A DNA stretch of 64,000 nucleotides from Mariprofundus sp. NF (GTDB lineage: Bacteria; Pseudomonadota; Zetaproteobacteria; Mariprofundales; Mariprofundaceae), in contig NZ_VWNC01000002.1 in assembly GCF_013387455.1 (NCBI RefSeq), positions 297,001 through 361,000 of the forward strand, read 5' to 3'. A program made the position numbers and the translations under genes. Below, in pieces: positions 29,846 to 38,199 of this stretch. The notes under the pieces are model-generated. The model was not told the origin of the DNA. It made no database searches and saw only the letters and a list, made by a program, of their open reading frames with translations. Within the stretch, counting starts at the first letter, position 1. Every line of letters begins with the position of its first letter.

Positions 29846-30802
29846 ATGGCTAACAGCTATCTTGAATTTGAACGCCCGATTGCAGAACTGACATCTAAGA
29901 TTGAAGATCTCTCAGGCATGGGCAAAGACTCCGGTGTGAATATCGCCGAAGAGGTAGAGCGTCTGAACGCAAAAAAAGATAAGATGGTTGAGCAGATCTA
30001 CAGCAAGGCGACCCGTGCCCAGATCTGTCAGCTCTCCCGCCATCCTGATCGCCCCTACATTCTCGATTATATTCCGCATATGTTTGACGACTTTCAGGAG
30101 CTGCACGGCGACCGCGCCTTCTCCGATGATGGCGCCATTGTCTGTGGTATTGCCAATTTCCGTGGCAAGAGCGTTGTCGTGGTTGGTCATCAGAAAGGGC
30201 GCGACACCAAAGAGAAGATCAAACGCAATTTCGGCATGCCAAGGCCTGAGGGTTACCGCAAAGCACTGCGCATGTTCAAACTGGCGGAACGTTTTGAGAT
30301 TCCAGTACTCACCTTTATCGATACCGCCGGTGCCTGGCCCGGCATTGATGCTGAAGAGCGCGGCCAGAGTGAGGCGATTGCCCGTAACCTGCAGGAACTC
30401 GCGGCACTGAAGGTCCCTGTCGTCTGTACGGTAATCGGTGAAGGCGGCTCAGGCGGCGCACTGGCCATTGGTGTTGGCGACCGCATGTATATGCAGCAGT
30501 TCTCCACCTACTCGGTAATTTCGCCGGAAGGTTGTGCCGCTATTCTCTGGCGCGACAGAGCGCACGCCGATGAAGCGGCAGAAGCACTCAAACCCACCGC
30601 ACTGGATCTGCAATCATTGGGGCTTATTGATGCGATTATCCCTGAACCCAAAGAGGGTGCCCACCGCAACATCAAAGAGGCTGCTGAACTGATGGGTGAT
30701 CTACTGGAGAAGTCACTGGATGAGCTGCTCAACACACCTGTAGAGAAACTACTGAAAGGTCGTGCAGATCGACTAAGAAATATCGGAGCCTTCAGCGGCT
30801 AG
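29846..30802 (+). CDS. accA: Acetyl-CoA carboxylase carboxyltransferase subunit alpha
   Basis: Protein of 318 residues that, with AccD, transfers the carboxyl group from biotin to acetyl-CoA to make malonyl-CoA. It starts with the usual helical segment ([18 protein letters not shown]) and has the crotonase-like core with [45 protein letters not shown], the [26 protein letters not shown] loop and [19 protein letters not shown]. Length and order agree with E. coli AccA. It starts 11 bases after dnaE with GAGAGGA upstream, and is followed 10 bases later by a histidine kinase gene. Confidence 0.97.
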   Translation: MANSYLEFERPIAELTSKIEDLSGMGKDSGVNIAEEVERLNAKKDKMVEQIYSKATRAQICQLSRHPDRPYILDYIPHMFDDFQELHGDRAFSDDGAIVCGIANFRGKSVVVVGHQKGRDTKEKIKRNFGMPRPEGYRKALRMFKLAERFEIPVLTFIDTAGAWPGIDAEERGQSEAIARNLQELAALKVPVVCTVIGEGGSGGALAIGVGDRMYMQQFSTYSVISPEGCAAILWRDRAHADEAAEALKPTALDLQSLGLIDAIIPEPKEGAHRNIKEAAELMGDLLEKSLDELLNTPVEKLLKGRADRLRNIGAFSG

Positions 30803-30812
30803 GTCTCTCTGA

Positions 30813-32636
30813 ATGTGGTCCAATACTCTGAGCCGAAGTAGCCTGGCCGTAGTTGTTGCGATCATCTTTATCATTGTTGTTGTCCTGTTTCATAATCCTG
30901 ATCGACTGCTATCGGATGAACGGGCACATCTGAACAGTCAGATCACAGCATCGCTTGATGCCATCAAAAATGATCTCGATACCGACCTGCAGCATCTGGC
31001 CTACTCCACGCTGTTTATCGTAGATCAGGCACGGCTGCATAACCCCTTTGGTTCATCTGATGATACCAGCATTTTTGCTGAAGATTTCATCTCACTGCTC
31101 ACGACATCTGCATTTTTTGATCAACTGCGTCTAATTGATAGCCAGGGCATGGAGCGCATTCGTGCCAATTACAATGGTGGCGACCCAAGCCTCTCCGATG
31201 ATGATCAGCTGCAGAACAAAAGCAGCCGCTACTACTTTCAGGATACCATGAAACTGGCTGAACATGAGGTGTTTCTTTCGCCGCTGGATCTGAACATTGA
31301 AAACGGCCGTGTCGAGCAACCCTTTAAACCCACATTAAGAATCGGCATGCCCTCATTCAACTATCGCGGCGAGAAAGAGGGCATTATCATGATCAACGTG
31401 CTGGCCGCAGCGTTGATAAAACACTTCTCCGATCGTGCTAAACTCGTGCCTGCACAACAGGTTTCATGGCTCAATGGAGACGGCTACTGGTTTGCCGGAG
31501 AAGAGGAGTCCAAGCTCTGGGGCTTCATGTATGAGAGCACCAAAAACAACTCTTTCGCAGCACTTCATCCGCAGATATGGAAATCAATAGCCACAGCTGA
31601 ACAGGGTACTATTACGGCAGAGGGGGGTACTTATCTCTATACCACCATCTCCCCGTATGATGCCTTCTCTCACGCCAAAACCATGCACCTGAATACAGCA
31701 CGGCCCTACAAGTGGAAAATCATCGCCTACTATTCCGATGACTTTATTCATCACTATACAGCAGAGAAACGCTTTTCCAGCCAGCTTATCATGCTTCTCT
31801 CAGGCCTGCTGCTCGTTGCCATCTTTCTTCTCTTCGGCTTCTGGTATCGCCAACATCTGATCAAAGTAGAAACAGAGAAGTCTGCCAGCAAAAACGAGCA
31901 GGAACGGTTGCGCATGAAATCAACAGGCATTATTGCCGGCGGCATTGCCCACGAATTTAACAATATTCTCTCAGCCGTGACGGCCAATCTCTACCTGTTG
32001 AGAACCAACAGTGGTGATCCCGAACGTAACATGCGCGCATTAAATAGTATGGATCGCCTTGTTGAGCGGGCAACCCGGCTTGTTAAATATCTACTCACCT
32101 TTTCCCGCCATGGCTTTAGATCCAATGAGCAGATCAATCTATCCAAGCTGGCCGCCACAGTTACCCAACTTGCTATAGAAGAGATGCCAGAGCGATATCA
32201 ATGTGAGATTAATATATCGCCGGATATAGAAATTATCGGAGACAATGAAAAAGTGAGTGCCATGCTTAAAGAGCTGATCAGCAACGCTGACGATGCCATA
32301 AAAAATAGCGCGCAACCGCAACTATCCGTCAAACTTGAGATGATTGAAAAAAACTTTGAAAGTAGCCCGGATCAAAACCAGACCGGCAGCTTTGCCATGA
32401 TTACAGTGAAGGACAATGGCATAGGCATCAGTGAGGAGAACCTGCCACACATCTATGACCCATTCTTCACCACCAAAGAACCCGGCAAGGGCACCGGTCT
32501 TGGCCTCTCTGCAGTGCTGGGCACAGTAAAAGTTCATCATGGTGAGATTGAAATAGAGAGTCGTGAAAATCTGGGTAGCGAGATAAGGGTCTATTTGCCA
32601 CTATCGCCCCAAGAGAGCCCATCCGACGTGGCATAA
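30813..32636 (+). CDS. Membrane sensor histidine kinase
   Basis: Protein of 607 residues: membrane helix 1 (about 10-30), a large periplasmic sensor region (about 31-320) of the kind seen in double-Cache sensors, membrane helix 2 (about 325-346), then the dimerisation domain. The phospho-acceptor His is at about 379 (IIAGGIAHEFNNILSAV). The ATPase domain has an N box (LKELISNADDAI), G1 (VKDNGIGISEENL), F (YDPFFTTKEPGKGTGLGLS) and G2. The H box with EFNNIL is of the NtrB-like class. No receiver domain or partner regulator is adjacent, so its output is unknown. It follows accA by 10 bases. Confidence 0.9.
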   Translation: MWSNTLSRSSLAVVVAIIFIIVVVLFHNPDRLLSDERAHLNSQITASLDAIKNDLDTDLQHLAYSTLFIVDQARLHNPFGSSDDTSIFAEDFISLLTTSAFFDQLRLIDSQGMERIRANYNGGDPSLSDDDQLQNKSSRYYFQDTMKLAEHEVFLSPLDLNIENGRVEQPFKPTLRIGMPSFNYRGEKEGIIMINVLAAALIKHFSDRAKLVPAQQVSWLNGDGYWFAGEEESKLWGFMYESTKNNSFAALHPQIWKSIATAEQGTITAEGGTYLYTTISPYDAFSHAKTMHLNTARPYKWKIIAYYSDDFIHHYTAEKRFSSQLIMLLSGLLLVAIFLLFGFWYRQHLIKVETEKSASKNEQERLRMKSTGIIAGGIAHEFNNILSAVTANLYLLRTNSGDPERNMRALNSMDRLVERATRLVKYLLTFSRHGFRSNEQINLSKLAATVTQLAIEEMPERYQCEINISPDIEIIGDNEKVSAMLKELISNADDAIKNSAQPQLSVKLEMIEKNFESSPDQNQTGSFAMITVKDNGIGISEENLPHIYDPFFTTKEPGKGTGLGLSAVLGTVKVHHGEIEIESRENLGSEIRVYLPLSPQESPSDVA

Positions 32637-32663
32637 AATATCAGCGGATATCTCCCAATATCA

Positions 32664-32927
32664 CTAGAAGTAGGATTCGGAATGGGTGAAAAACTCAAAC
32701 ATGGTCAACAGTGAGATCAGAATCCAGCAGCTCACCCAGAGTGAGGCCACCACCAGAGCAGCACGACGATGACGCAGACTAAATGCTGCAAACCTCCCGG
32801 GTTGATAGCCTCCGGCTCCACTTTGGTACAGATCAGATAACAGAAACCTGATGAATTCGATGCCAAGCAGTATTGCTAGTCCGAAGGCAATTGATGCAAT
32901 AATAATCAGTCCCAAAACCATCTCCAA
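32664..32927 (-). CDS. Hypothetical small membrane protein
   Basis: I do not recognise a family. Protein of 87 residues with two clear membrane segments (about 3-30, MVLGLIIIASIAFGLAILLG; and 58-78, ALVVASLWVSCWILISLLTMF) joined by an arginine-rich loop (FSLRHRRA). The N-in/C-in hairpin topology is predicted from the positive loop residues. It sits just after the cspA terminator on the same strand and converges with the histidine kinase gene, leaving 27 bases between the two stops. Membrane character and a clean frame support a real gene. Confidence 0.55.
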   Translation of the reverse strand: MEMVLGLIIIASIAFGLAILLGIEFIRFLLSDLYQSGAGGYQPGRFAAFSLRHRRAALVVASLWVSCWILISLLTMFEFFTHSESYF

Positions 32928-32931
32928 AAAA

Positions 32932-32957
32932 AAGCACCCCGCCGAGGCGAGGTGCTT
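32932..32957 (-). terminator. Terminator of cspA
   Basis: Arms 32932-32943 and 32946-32957 (AAGCACC then CGCC, with one mismatch) around a tiny loop. On the minus strand the stem is followed by a run of eight T. It lies 34 bases after the cspA stop. Confidence 0.85.
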
Positions 32958-32990
32958 AAATAATTAGTGAAAACTAATTTTTGGTAATTC

Positions 32991-33194
32991 TTACTGAGGG
33001 TAAACGTTACGAGCCTGTGGGCCCTTCTGTCCATCTTCAACTTCGAATTCTACTTTCTGGCCTTCAGCCAAAGATTTGAAGCCATCACCCTGAATTGCTG
33101 AGAAGTGAACGAATACGTCGTCACCGCCGTCATCCTGTGCGATAAAACCAAAACCTTTAGAGTCATTGAACCACTTTACTGTACCTGTTGCCAT
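32991..33194 (-). CDS. cspA: Cold-shock protein (CspA family)
   Basis: Single cold-shock domain of 67 residues, a five-strand OB fold that binds single-stranded RNA and DNA. The two RNA-binding motifs are KGFGFIAQ (RNP1) and VFVHFSAIQ (RNP2), and the start [18 protein letters not shown] is standard. Such proteins melt mRNA structure after cold shock or act constitutively. GAGGA lies upstream of ATG. The leader is about 150 bases long and contains a cold-box-like sequence, so this member is likely cold-inducible. A strong terminator follows. Confidence 0.96.
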   Translation of the reverse strand: MATGTVKWFNDSKGFGFIAQDDGGDDVFVHFSAIQGDGFKSLAEGQKVEFEVEDGQKGPQARNVYPQ

Positions 33195-33332
33195 TTTAAA
33201 AATCCTCGATTAATCTAATTTAAATATTTTGCATAAACGTTTATTTAGATGAGATTTTACTTAAGAGAAATCAAGAAGAAACTTCCGAATCGGCCTAGAA
33301 AAACCACCAAAAACTATGTTCTGCGGAACGCA

Positions 33333-33342
33333 CTGTATGTCA
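33333..33342 (-). promoter_or_regulatory. Cold-box-like element in the cspA leader
   Basis: The minus strand reads TGACATACAG, one change from TGACGTACAG in the E. coli cold box TGACGTACAGA. It lies about 10 bases after the -10 box, the place expected near the 5' end of a cspA mRNA leader, and about 140 bases before the start codon. Confidence 0.6.
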
Positions 33343-33351
33343 GCCTCAACC

Positions 33352-33360
33352 ATTATACCA
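33352..33360 (-). promoter_or_regulatory. Extended -10 promoter of cspA
   Basis: The minus strand reads TGGTATAAT, a perfect -10 hexamer (33357-33352) with the TGN extension. No convincing -35 box is seen at normal spacing, which suits an extended -10 promoter. Transcription would start near 33345. Confidence 0.7.
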
Positions 33361-33403
33361 GAAAAAGATCGCAACTGTGTCGAATCCATGACACTTTCAT
33401 CAC

Positions 33404-34375
33404 CTAATAAGCGGGAGTAAGTCCCATGCTGGCGGCGGCAGGTGCGGCGACTGGCATCAGCTGCGGCTGGTCAATTGTTCCACCAACCACTGCCTCACCG
33501 GAGAGCCCTGGCATTCCTGCAGCCTTCAGTCTGCCACTCAATCTGTAGTTGCCGGTTACCAGCAGATCACCGGTTGCATTGATCAGCGGAGAGAAGGCTT
33601 CAATGCTATTGAGGTGATGATTCATACCCCGTGTCTGCAGGTTAAAGCGAATCAAGTCATATCCAGCGGTGATACCGTTAAACATCACCTTACCCGAACG
33701 CGTGCGCACAGGACCATCAATCTGCAACCCCTGTTGCAGCGCCATAGCAGAAGCACCACTGGCAGTGATATCCAGCTCCGCACTTAACCTGCCACTCAAC
33801 TGATGACGCGAACCGAGATCGGCAAGCAGCGCCTCTATCTGGACGCCATGCACTTTAGTCCGGCCAGTGATTGAAACAGAGCTATTGTTTGCAAGAGCAA
33901 CATCCGCATCCAGATTCACTTCACCGCCATAGAGCTCGGCCTTTAACCCGTTTAGTCTGGCACTGTTGAGATTCAGATGCAGCTGCCCTGTTACCCTGTT
34001 GATGCGCAGAACAGCCTCCTTTGAACCACTGTAGTGAGGAATCTGAATCGCCAATGCTGTGAAATCGATGCCATTAAGCTGCAGCTCACCACTAAGCAGT
34101 GGCATCAGACTAAGGGATGCGCTGCCCGAAGCCGCATGCAGAATCGGAGTTTGATCAGCTGTTTTACCCAGCTGCAGCTCTGCCATGACCACCTGCGCAG
34201 AGGGGAGTAGTCGGATTGAGACCTCTGCAACCTCAACAGGCAGGCCGGTGGCTCTGGATGCCTGCTCCTCAACAACACGCTTGAGTGCATCAGAGGGAAT
34301 CAACATCGGAGCCACAAACAGCAGCACGGCCAGCAGCACAATAAACAGCAGTAGATTACGCAACACTTTCCCCAT
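33404..34375 (-). CDS. AsmA-family protein
   Basis: Protein of 323 residues with one N-terminal membrane anchor (LLLFIVLLAVLLFVAPMLI) and a long periplasmic beta-rich region made of repeated strands (VEVAEVSIRLLPSAQVVMAEL, LSLMPLLSGELQLNGIDF). The pattern is that of the AsmA/AsmA_2 family, bridge-like proteins that carry lipids between membranes or affect outer-membrane assembly. It is short for the family (AsmA is about 600 residues), so it may span only part of the periplasm. ATG 34375 is preferred over the GTG one codon earlier. It lies downstream of the OmpA-like gene but behind a terminator. Confidence 0.8.
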   Translation of the reverse strand: MGKVLRNLLLFIVLLAVLLFVAPMLIPSDALKRVVEEQASRATGLPVEVAEVSIRLLPSAQVVMAELQLGKTADQTPILHAASGSASLSLMPLLSGELQLNGIDFTALAIQIPHYSGSKEAVLRINRVTGQLHLNLNSARLNGLKAELYGGEVNLDADVALANNSSVSITGRTKVHGVQIEALLADLGSRHQLSGRLSAELDITASGASAMALQQGLQIDGPVRTRSGKVMFNGITAGYDLIRFNLQTRGMNHHLNSIEAFSPLINATGDLLVTGNYRLSGRLKAAGMPGLSGEAVVGGTIDQPQLMPVAAPAAASMGLTPAY

Positions 34376-34396
34376 CACTCCCCTTCCCCAAAACAG

Positions 34397-34424
34397 AAAA
34401 GCCCGACCAACTGGCCGGGCTTTT
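34397..34424 (-). terminator. Terminator after the OmpA/glycine-zipper gene
   Basis: Arms AAAAGCCCG (34397-34405) and its complement (34416-34424) with a partly paired middle. A/T runs flank both sides. It lies 15 bases after the stop of the minus-strand OmpA-like gene. Confidence 0.8.
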
Positions 34425-34438
34425 TGTTGCTCAGAAAT

Positions 34439-35119
34439 TTACTGAATATCCGAATCCGGAACGATCAGCATCTCAACACGACGGTTGAGCTGCCTGCCCG
34501 CCTCACTCTCATTGGTCGCCCGTGGCTGCATCTCTCCACGTCCATCGGTAACTACGCGTCTGGAATCAACACCGCGATCAGAGAGATACCATCCAACTGC
34601 CTGCGCACGCTGCACAGAGAGCTGCTGATTGTATTCAGCAGAACCGCGACTGTCGGTATGGCCGGTAATCTTGATGGTGGTGCGTGGATAACGAGTCAAA
34701 ATATCGGCCACCTTATCCAGTGATGAGTGGAATGCAGGTGTCAGCTGCGCAGAGTTATATGCGAATGAAACTTCAGAGTTCATGGTAATCTTCAGGTTCT
34801 CATTCTGCAGTCGTTCAATCTCAATCTGATTGGCGCGGCGCTCTTCTGCCAACACACGTTTGAACTCAGCTTCCTGATTATCCATATAACGACCTGCACC
34901 GGCTCCGATCACACCACCGGCTGCACCACCAATCAGTGCACCGCGCAGTGCACCACCGGAGCGATCCTGCTGATGGCCAATTACAGCACCGGCAATCGCA
35001 CCAATCGCAGCACCCATCGCAGCTTTCTCTTTGGTATGCTTATTTGGATCATCAGGGTTACTTGCACACCCGACCAGGCCAAAACTTACTGCCACCATCA
35101 ACAACATGACTCTTTTCAT
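34439..35119 (-). CDS. OmpA-family lipoprotein with glycine zipper
   Basis: Protein of 226 residues: lipoprotein signal (FGLVGCASN, Cys about 18), a glycine-zipper region (about 35-80; GAAIGAIAGAVIGHQQ, GALIGGAAGGVIGAGAG) likely to insert in a membrane, a coiled segment (AEERRANQIEIERLQNEN) and a C-terminal OmpA peptidoglycan-binding domain. That domain has ITGHTDSRGSAEYNQQLS, with the Asp and Arg that hold diaminopimelate, and NRRVEML. The layout matches YiaD-like proteins that tie the outer membrane to the wall. A 19-base inverted repeat lies about 40 bases upstream. Confidence 0.9.
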   Translation of the reverse strand: MKRVMLLMVAVSFGLVGCASNPDDPNKHTKEKAAMGAAIGAIAGAVIGHQQDRSGGALRGALIGGAAGGVIGAGAGRYMDNQEAEFKRVLAEERRANQIEIERLQNENLKITMNSEVSFAYNSAQLTPAFHSSLDKVADILTRYPRTTIKITGHTDSRGSAEYNQQLSVQRAQAVGWYLSDRGVDSRRVVTDGRGEMQPRATNESEAGRQLNRRVEMLIVPDSDIQ

Positions 35120-35156
35120 CTCTTAATCCTCCGTAAAACGTAACCTGTTTGGTTCA

Positions 35157-35175
35157 TGATACACGCTTTGTATCA
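35157..35175. promoter_or_regulatory. Operator-like inverted repeat upstream of the OmpA/glycine-zipper gene
   Basis: TGATACA, five bases, TGTATCA: perfect 7-base arms with half-sites about one helical turn apart. It lies 38 bases upstream of the minus-strand start, where a repressor site or leader hairpin would act. No matching regulator is identified. Confidence 0.45.
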
Positions 35176-35393
35176 CCCGGAAACACACTAGCTCCCGATT
35201 TTTAACTATATCTCTGCTCGTAAGCTTACCGATTTATCTATCAACGCATAGTAAGCATAGCAGATATTTCAGACTGCCGAACTATAACAGTTAGCCACAG
35301 GTTAGTTTCTATGACAATTATCACCAAGGGGAATTTACACGCCGCAGTGCGTAGTAACCTTGCCACTGTTCTCTTTTCATTCAGACTCCTGCT

Positions 35394-36224
35394 ATGGATG
35401 AACCGACCCTCAGACTCACCGCCTTTATAACCATCTTTGGTTGTATGGCACTGGCTCAGGCTATGGCCCCTCGTCGGCCACTGCGCTTTGGTTATCGCCG
35501 CTGGCCAGCCAATCTCGGCATTATTCTTATTGATATCCTGATCGTGCGCCTGCTCTTTCCAGCCGGTGCTGTCGGTACTGCGCTCTGGGCTGAGGCAAAC
35601 GGGATTGGGCTGTTTAACGCTATCGAGCTGCCTGCCAACGCAGAGATTGCCATCTCAGTCATCCTTCTCGATCTGATCATCTACTGCCAGCATCTCATCT
35701 TCCATGCTGTACCACTGTTGTGGCGACTGCACAGGGTACATCACGCTGATTGTGATATTGATGTCACTACCGGCCTGCGCTTTCACCCGATTGAGATCCT
35801 GTTATCGATGCTGATCAAGCTCTCATTTGTTATCGCGCTCGGCGCCCCTGCCACTGCTGTGGTTATTTTTGAAATTGTTCTCAACGGCATGGCGATGTTC
35901 AACCATGCCAATTTCAAGCTTCCTGAAAAGATGGATGCTCTGATTCGGCTACTGCTGGTCACCCCTGATGTGCATCGTATTCACCACTCGGTCATCCCAA
36001 CAGAGACCGACAGCAACTTCGGTTTCAACCTCAGCATCTGGGACCGCCTGTTCGGCACATGGCAGGAGCAGCCCAGGCTCGGGCATGAGAAGATGAGCAT
36101 CGGGCTGGAGACCCTACAACAGGCTCCCACCCATAATCTGTTCTATATGCTGCGCTTGCCGTTTCAAGGTAAGTTGGGCCAGTATCCGAAACCAGATCAC
36201 CAACAGGAGAAGCGAGATGTGTGA
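35394..36224 (+). CDS. Sterol desaturase / fatty acid hydroxylase family protein
   Basis: Integral membrane protein of 276 residues with several hydrophobic helices and the histidine clusters of the diiron hydroxylase superfamily: HLIFH, HRVHHADCDIDVTTGLRFHP, NHANF and VHRIHHS. These ligate two iron atoms that activate oxygen to hydroxylate or desaturate lipids. Substrate cannot be deduced. The C-terminal DRLFGTW is common in the bacterial branch. Its end overlaps a BFD-like [2Fe-2S] gene by 8 bases, and that protein could feed it electrons. It is about 275 bases from the divergent OmpA-like gene. Confidence 0.88.
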   Translation: MDEPTLRLTAFITIFGCMALAQAMAPRRPLRFGYRRWPANLGIILIDILIVRLLFPAGAVGTALWAEANGIGLFNAIELPANAEIAISVILLDLIIYCQHLIFHAVPLLWRLHRVHHADCDIDVTTGLRFHPIEILLSMLIKLSFVIALGAPATAVVIFEIVLNGMAMFNHANFKLPEKMDALIRLLLVTPDVHRIHHSVIPTETDSNFGFNLSIWDRLFGTWQEQPRLGHEKMSIGLETLQQAPTHNLFYMLRLPFQGKLGQYPKPDHQQEKRDV

Positions 36225-36420
36225 TGAAATGGTCAATCGCTGCGAATGCATCAGCAAAACATTCGAGCAGTTGAAAGGCTTTGAAAACCTTGAAGCCGCG
36301 CAGAAAGCCACCGCATGCGGCGTTGAATGCGAAGGCTGCCTGCCCTATCTGAAACTGATGTTCGCTACCGGTGAAACCGCATTTGACCTTGATGACCCGC
36401 GTCTGGTCGACTATCAATAG
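36217..36420 (+). CDS. BFD-like [2Fe-2S]-binding small protein
   Basis: Protein of 67 residues. Cysteines at 9, 11, 38 and 41 make the pattern CXC-X26-CXXC, in NRCECIS and VECEGCLPYLK, which fits the bacterioferritin-associated ferredoxin fold. Extra cysteines are at 2 and 34. BFD domains hold a [2Fe-2S] cluster and pass electrons to a partner. The 8-base overlap with the diiron hydroxylase gene suggests tight coupling, and the next gene follows after 3 bases. No bacterioferritin gene is nearby. The family call is by motif only. Confidence 0.7.
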   Translation: MCDEMVNRCECISKTFEQLKGFENLEAAQKATACGVECEGCLPYLKLMFATGETAFDLDDPRLVDYQ

Positions 36421-36423
36421 CCT

Positions 36424-37464
36424 ATGGGTTCCCACAACAGCATCAACATCCTGATTCCCGCCGCCGCATTTGTGGTGGTGGTTGCAGGCATGCAGGCGGC
36501 TACCGACATGCTGGTGCCATTCCTGCTTGCCGCTTTTCTCGCCATTATCTGCCTGCCACCACTGAAGTGGCTGACTGATCGTGGCCTCTCGGCAGCCATA
36601 TCGGTGCTGACCATCGCCATGACACTGATCCTGCTCGGAACCCTGCTCGGCATCTTTGTCGGCGCCTCCATTGCCGATTTCTCAACCAACCTTCCCACCT
36701 ATCAGGCTCGCCTGAATGATCAGGTTGCAGCCCTGATCACCTGGCTCTCCGGCTACGGGATCCATCTCAACACACAGATGTTACATGATCGCTTTGATCC
36801 CTCAGTAGCGCTTGGCATGGCGGGCAACCTGCTCTCCGGATTCGGCAACGCGCTGGCCAATACCTTTCTGATTGTACTGACGGTGATCTTCCTGCTTATT
36901 GAAGCGGCGGCCCTGCCACACAAATGGCGCGCGATTGGTGATAAAGCACCATCCACCATCGGCATCGAAAAATTCCTGAGCAGTGTGAACTCCTATCTGG
37001 CTATCAAGAGCTGGGTCAGCATGGCCACCGGCACATGCATCACCCTCTGGCTAACACTGCTGGGTGTGGATCACGCCATTCTCTGGGGACTGGTGGCATT
37101 CCTGTTTAATTTTGTTCCCAATATTGGGTCGATTATTGCCGCTATACCTGCGGTTCTGCTGGCGCTGGTGCAGCTGGGCGTTGGTGACGCGGTGCTGACC
37201 GGACTCGGTTTTATCGTCGTAAATATTGTCATGGGTAACGTCATTGAACCGCGATTCATGGGTAAAGGTGTTGGCCTCTCCACGCTGATCGTCTTTGTTT
37301 CACTGGTCTTCTGGGGCTGGATTCTCGGCCCTGTCGGTATGTTGCTCTCTGTGCCACTGACCATGATTGTGAAGTTGGCACTGGAAGCGAATGAAGATAC
37401 GCAGTGGATCTCCGTCCTGCTCGGCCCTGACATTGAACCTGAAGAGCGCATCGACAAAGAATAG
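36424..37464 (+). CDS. AI-2E family transporter (PerM/TqsA type)
   Basis: Membrane protein of 346 residues with about eight helices. It starts with two close hydrophobic segments (INILIPAAAFVVVVAGMQAATDMLVPFLLAAFLAIICLP) and has the family end motif GNVIEPRFMGKGVGLSTLIVFVSLVFWGWILGPVGMLLSVPL. The middle amphipathic region (about 85-140) is typical. Members export autoinducer-2 or act as Na+/H+ antiporters; which applies here is unknown. It follows the BFD-like gene by 3 bases and ends at the inverted-repeat element. Confidence 0.92.
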   Translation: MGSHNSINILIPAAAFVVVVAGMQAATDMLVPFLLAAFLAIICLPPLKWLTDRGLSAAISVLTIAMTLILLGTLLGIFVGASIADFSTNLPTYQARLNDQVAALITWLSGYGIHLNTQMLHDRFDPSVALGMAGNLLSGFGNALANTFLIVLTVIFLLIEAAALPHKWRAIGDKAPSTIGIEKFLSSVNSYLAIKSWVSMATGTCITLWLTLLGVDHAILWGLVAFLFNFVPNIGSIIAAIPAVLLALVQLGVGDAVLTGLGFIVVNIVMGNVIEPRFMGKGVGLSTLIVFVSLVFWGWILGPVGMLLSVPLTMIVKLALEANEDTQWISVLLGPDIEPEERIDKE

Positions 37465-37472
37465 CCTTTATT

Positions 37473-37673
37473 ACCGCAGAGGACGCAAAGTTGCGCGAAG
37501 ATAAGCAGAGAAAAGTAATCGGGCGGCAAGGTCCATATTGGACTTGGATAGGTTTTCTACTTCGCAGGGTAGAAACATCTATGTACTACAAACTGTACTC
37601 AACCCAACAAACCACTGAATTCCCCCAAAAGATAACTGTTTTATCCTTTGCGAAACTTTGCGTCCTCTGCGGT
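37473..37673. repeat. Inverted-repeat element between convergent genes
   Basis: Perfect 20-base ends: ACCGCAGAGGACGCAAAGTT at 37473-37492, and its reverse complement at 37654-37673. Imperfect pairing continues inward for about 12 bases. The 7-base rhythm (CGCAGAG/GACGCAAAG) resembles the ends of the 955-1091 element. It fills the gap between the AI-2E transporter and yajD, whose stops face each other. No coding frame is seen inside. Confidence 0.7.
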
Positions 37674-37702
37674 TCAATTTTAGCCTTTGACTTATAAGGC
37701 TC

Positions 37703-38005
37703 TTATTCCTTCTCTTTTAACAACGCAGCCAGTCCGGCCAGCCCTTTGAAGCTCGAACCACTGGCCTCATCGCGTTTGATATCACCCTGTGCATCAGCCT
37801 CCATATATCGCTGATGTTCATTATCGTGGCAGTAGATGCAGAGCAGTTCCCAGTTGCTGCCGTCGGGCGGGTTGTTGCTGTGGTTGTGGTCCCGATGGTG
37901 CACGGTCAACTCTTTCAACTGCTTGCCTGCAAAGTCCCGTCCACAACGGCCGCAGACCCATGGGTATAACTTCAGTGCCTGTTCTCGATAACTCTCGTTG
38001 CCCAT
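37703..38005 (-). CDS. yajD: YajD-type HNH nuclease
   Basis: Protein of 100 residues with an HNH nuclease core: CGRCGRDF and a later CIYC as zinc cysteines, LTVHHRDHNHSNNPPDGSNWELLCIYCHDNEHQ as the beta-beta-alpha metal site. This is the YajD family, whose biological role is not known. The C terminus (FKGLAGLAALLKEKE) is the conserved family tail. It begins 3 bases after a small membrane protein gene and is the last gene of the prlC cluster, ending next to an inverted-repeat element. Confidence 0.88.
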   Translation of the reverse strand: MGNESYREQALKLYPWVCGRCGRDFAGKQLKELTVHHRDHNHSNNPPDGSNWELLCIYCHDNEHQRYMEADAQGDIKRDEASGSSFKGLAGLAALLKEKE

Positions 38006-38008
38006 AAC

Positions 38009-38197
38009 TTAAAACTGCTTGGGACCGAAATAGGTCTCAATCGATCCGAAGGTTGCTCCCATCAGGGCAAAGGTGATCGAACCGATAATCGAAAGGATGA
38101 TAAAAGCGGGAACTGAAGCGATCGCCATTTTCACCATAAATACAACCATCGACATAAATGGCATTTTAATATCTGTAATCGTAACCTGATCACTCAT
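38009..38197 (-). CDS. Hypothetical small membrane protein
   Basis: Protein of 62 residues with a long central hydrophobic region (about 12-50; FMSMVVFMVKMAIASVPAFIILSIIGSITFALMG) that would cross the membrane once or twice. I do not recognise a family. It starts 2 bases after the prlC stop, with GGAG in the last prlC codons as its ribosome site, and ends 3 bases before yajD. That tight spacing is the main evidence that it is expressed. Confidence 0.65.
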   Translation of the reverse strand: MSDQVTITDIKMPFMSMVVFMVKMAIASVPAFIILSIIGSITFALMGATFGSIETYFGPKQF

Positions 38198-38199
38198 TT

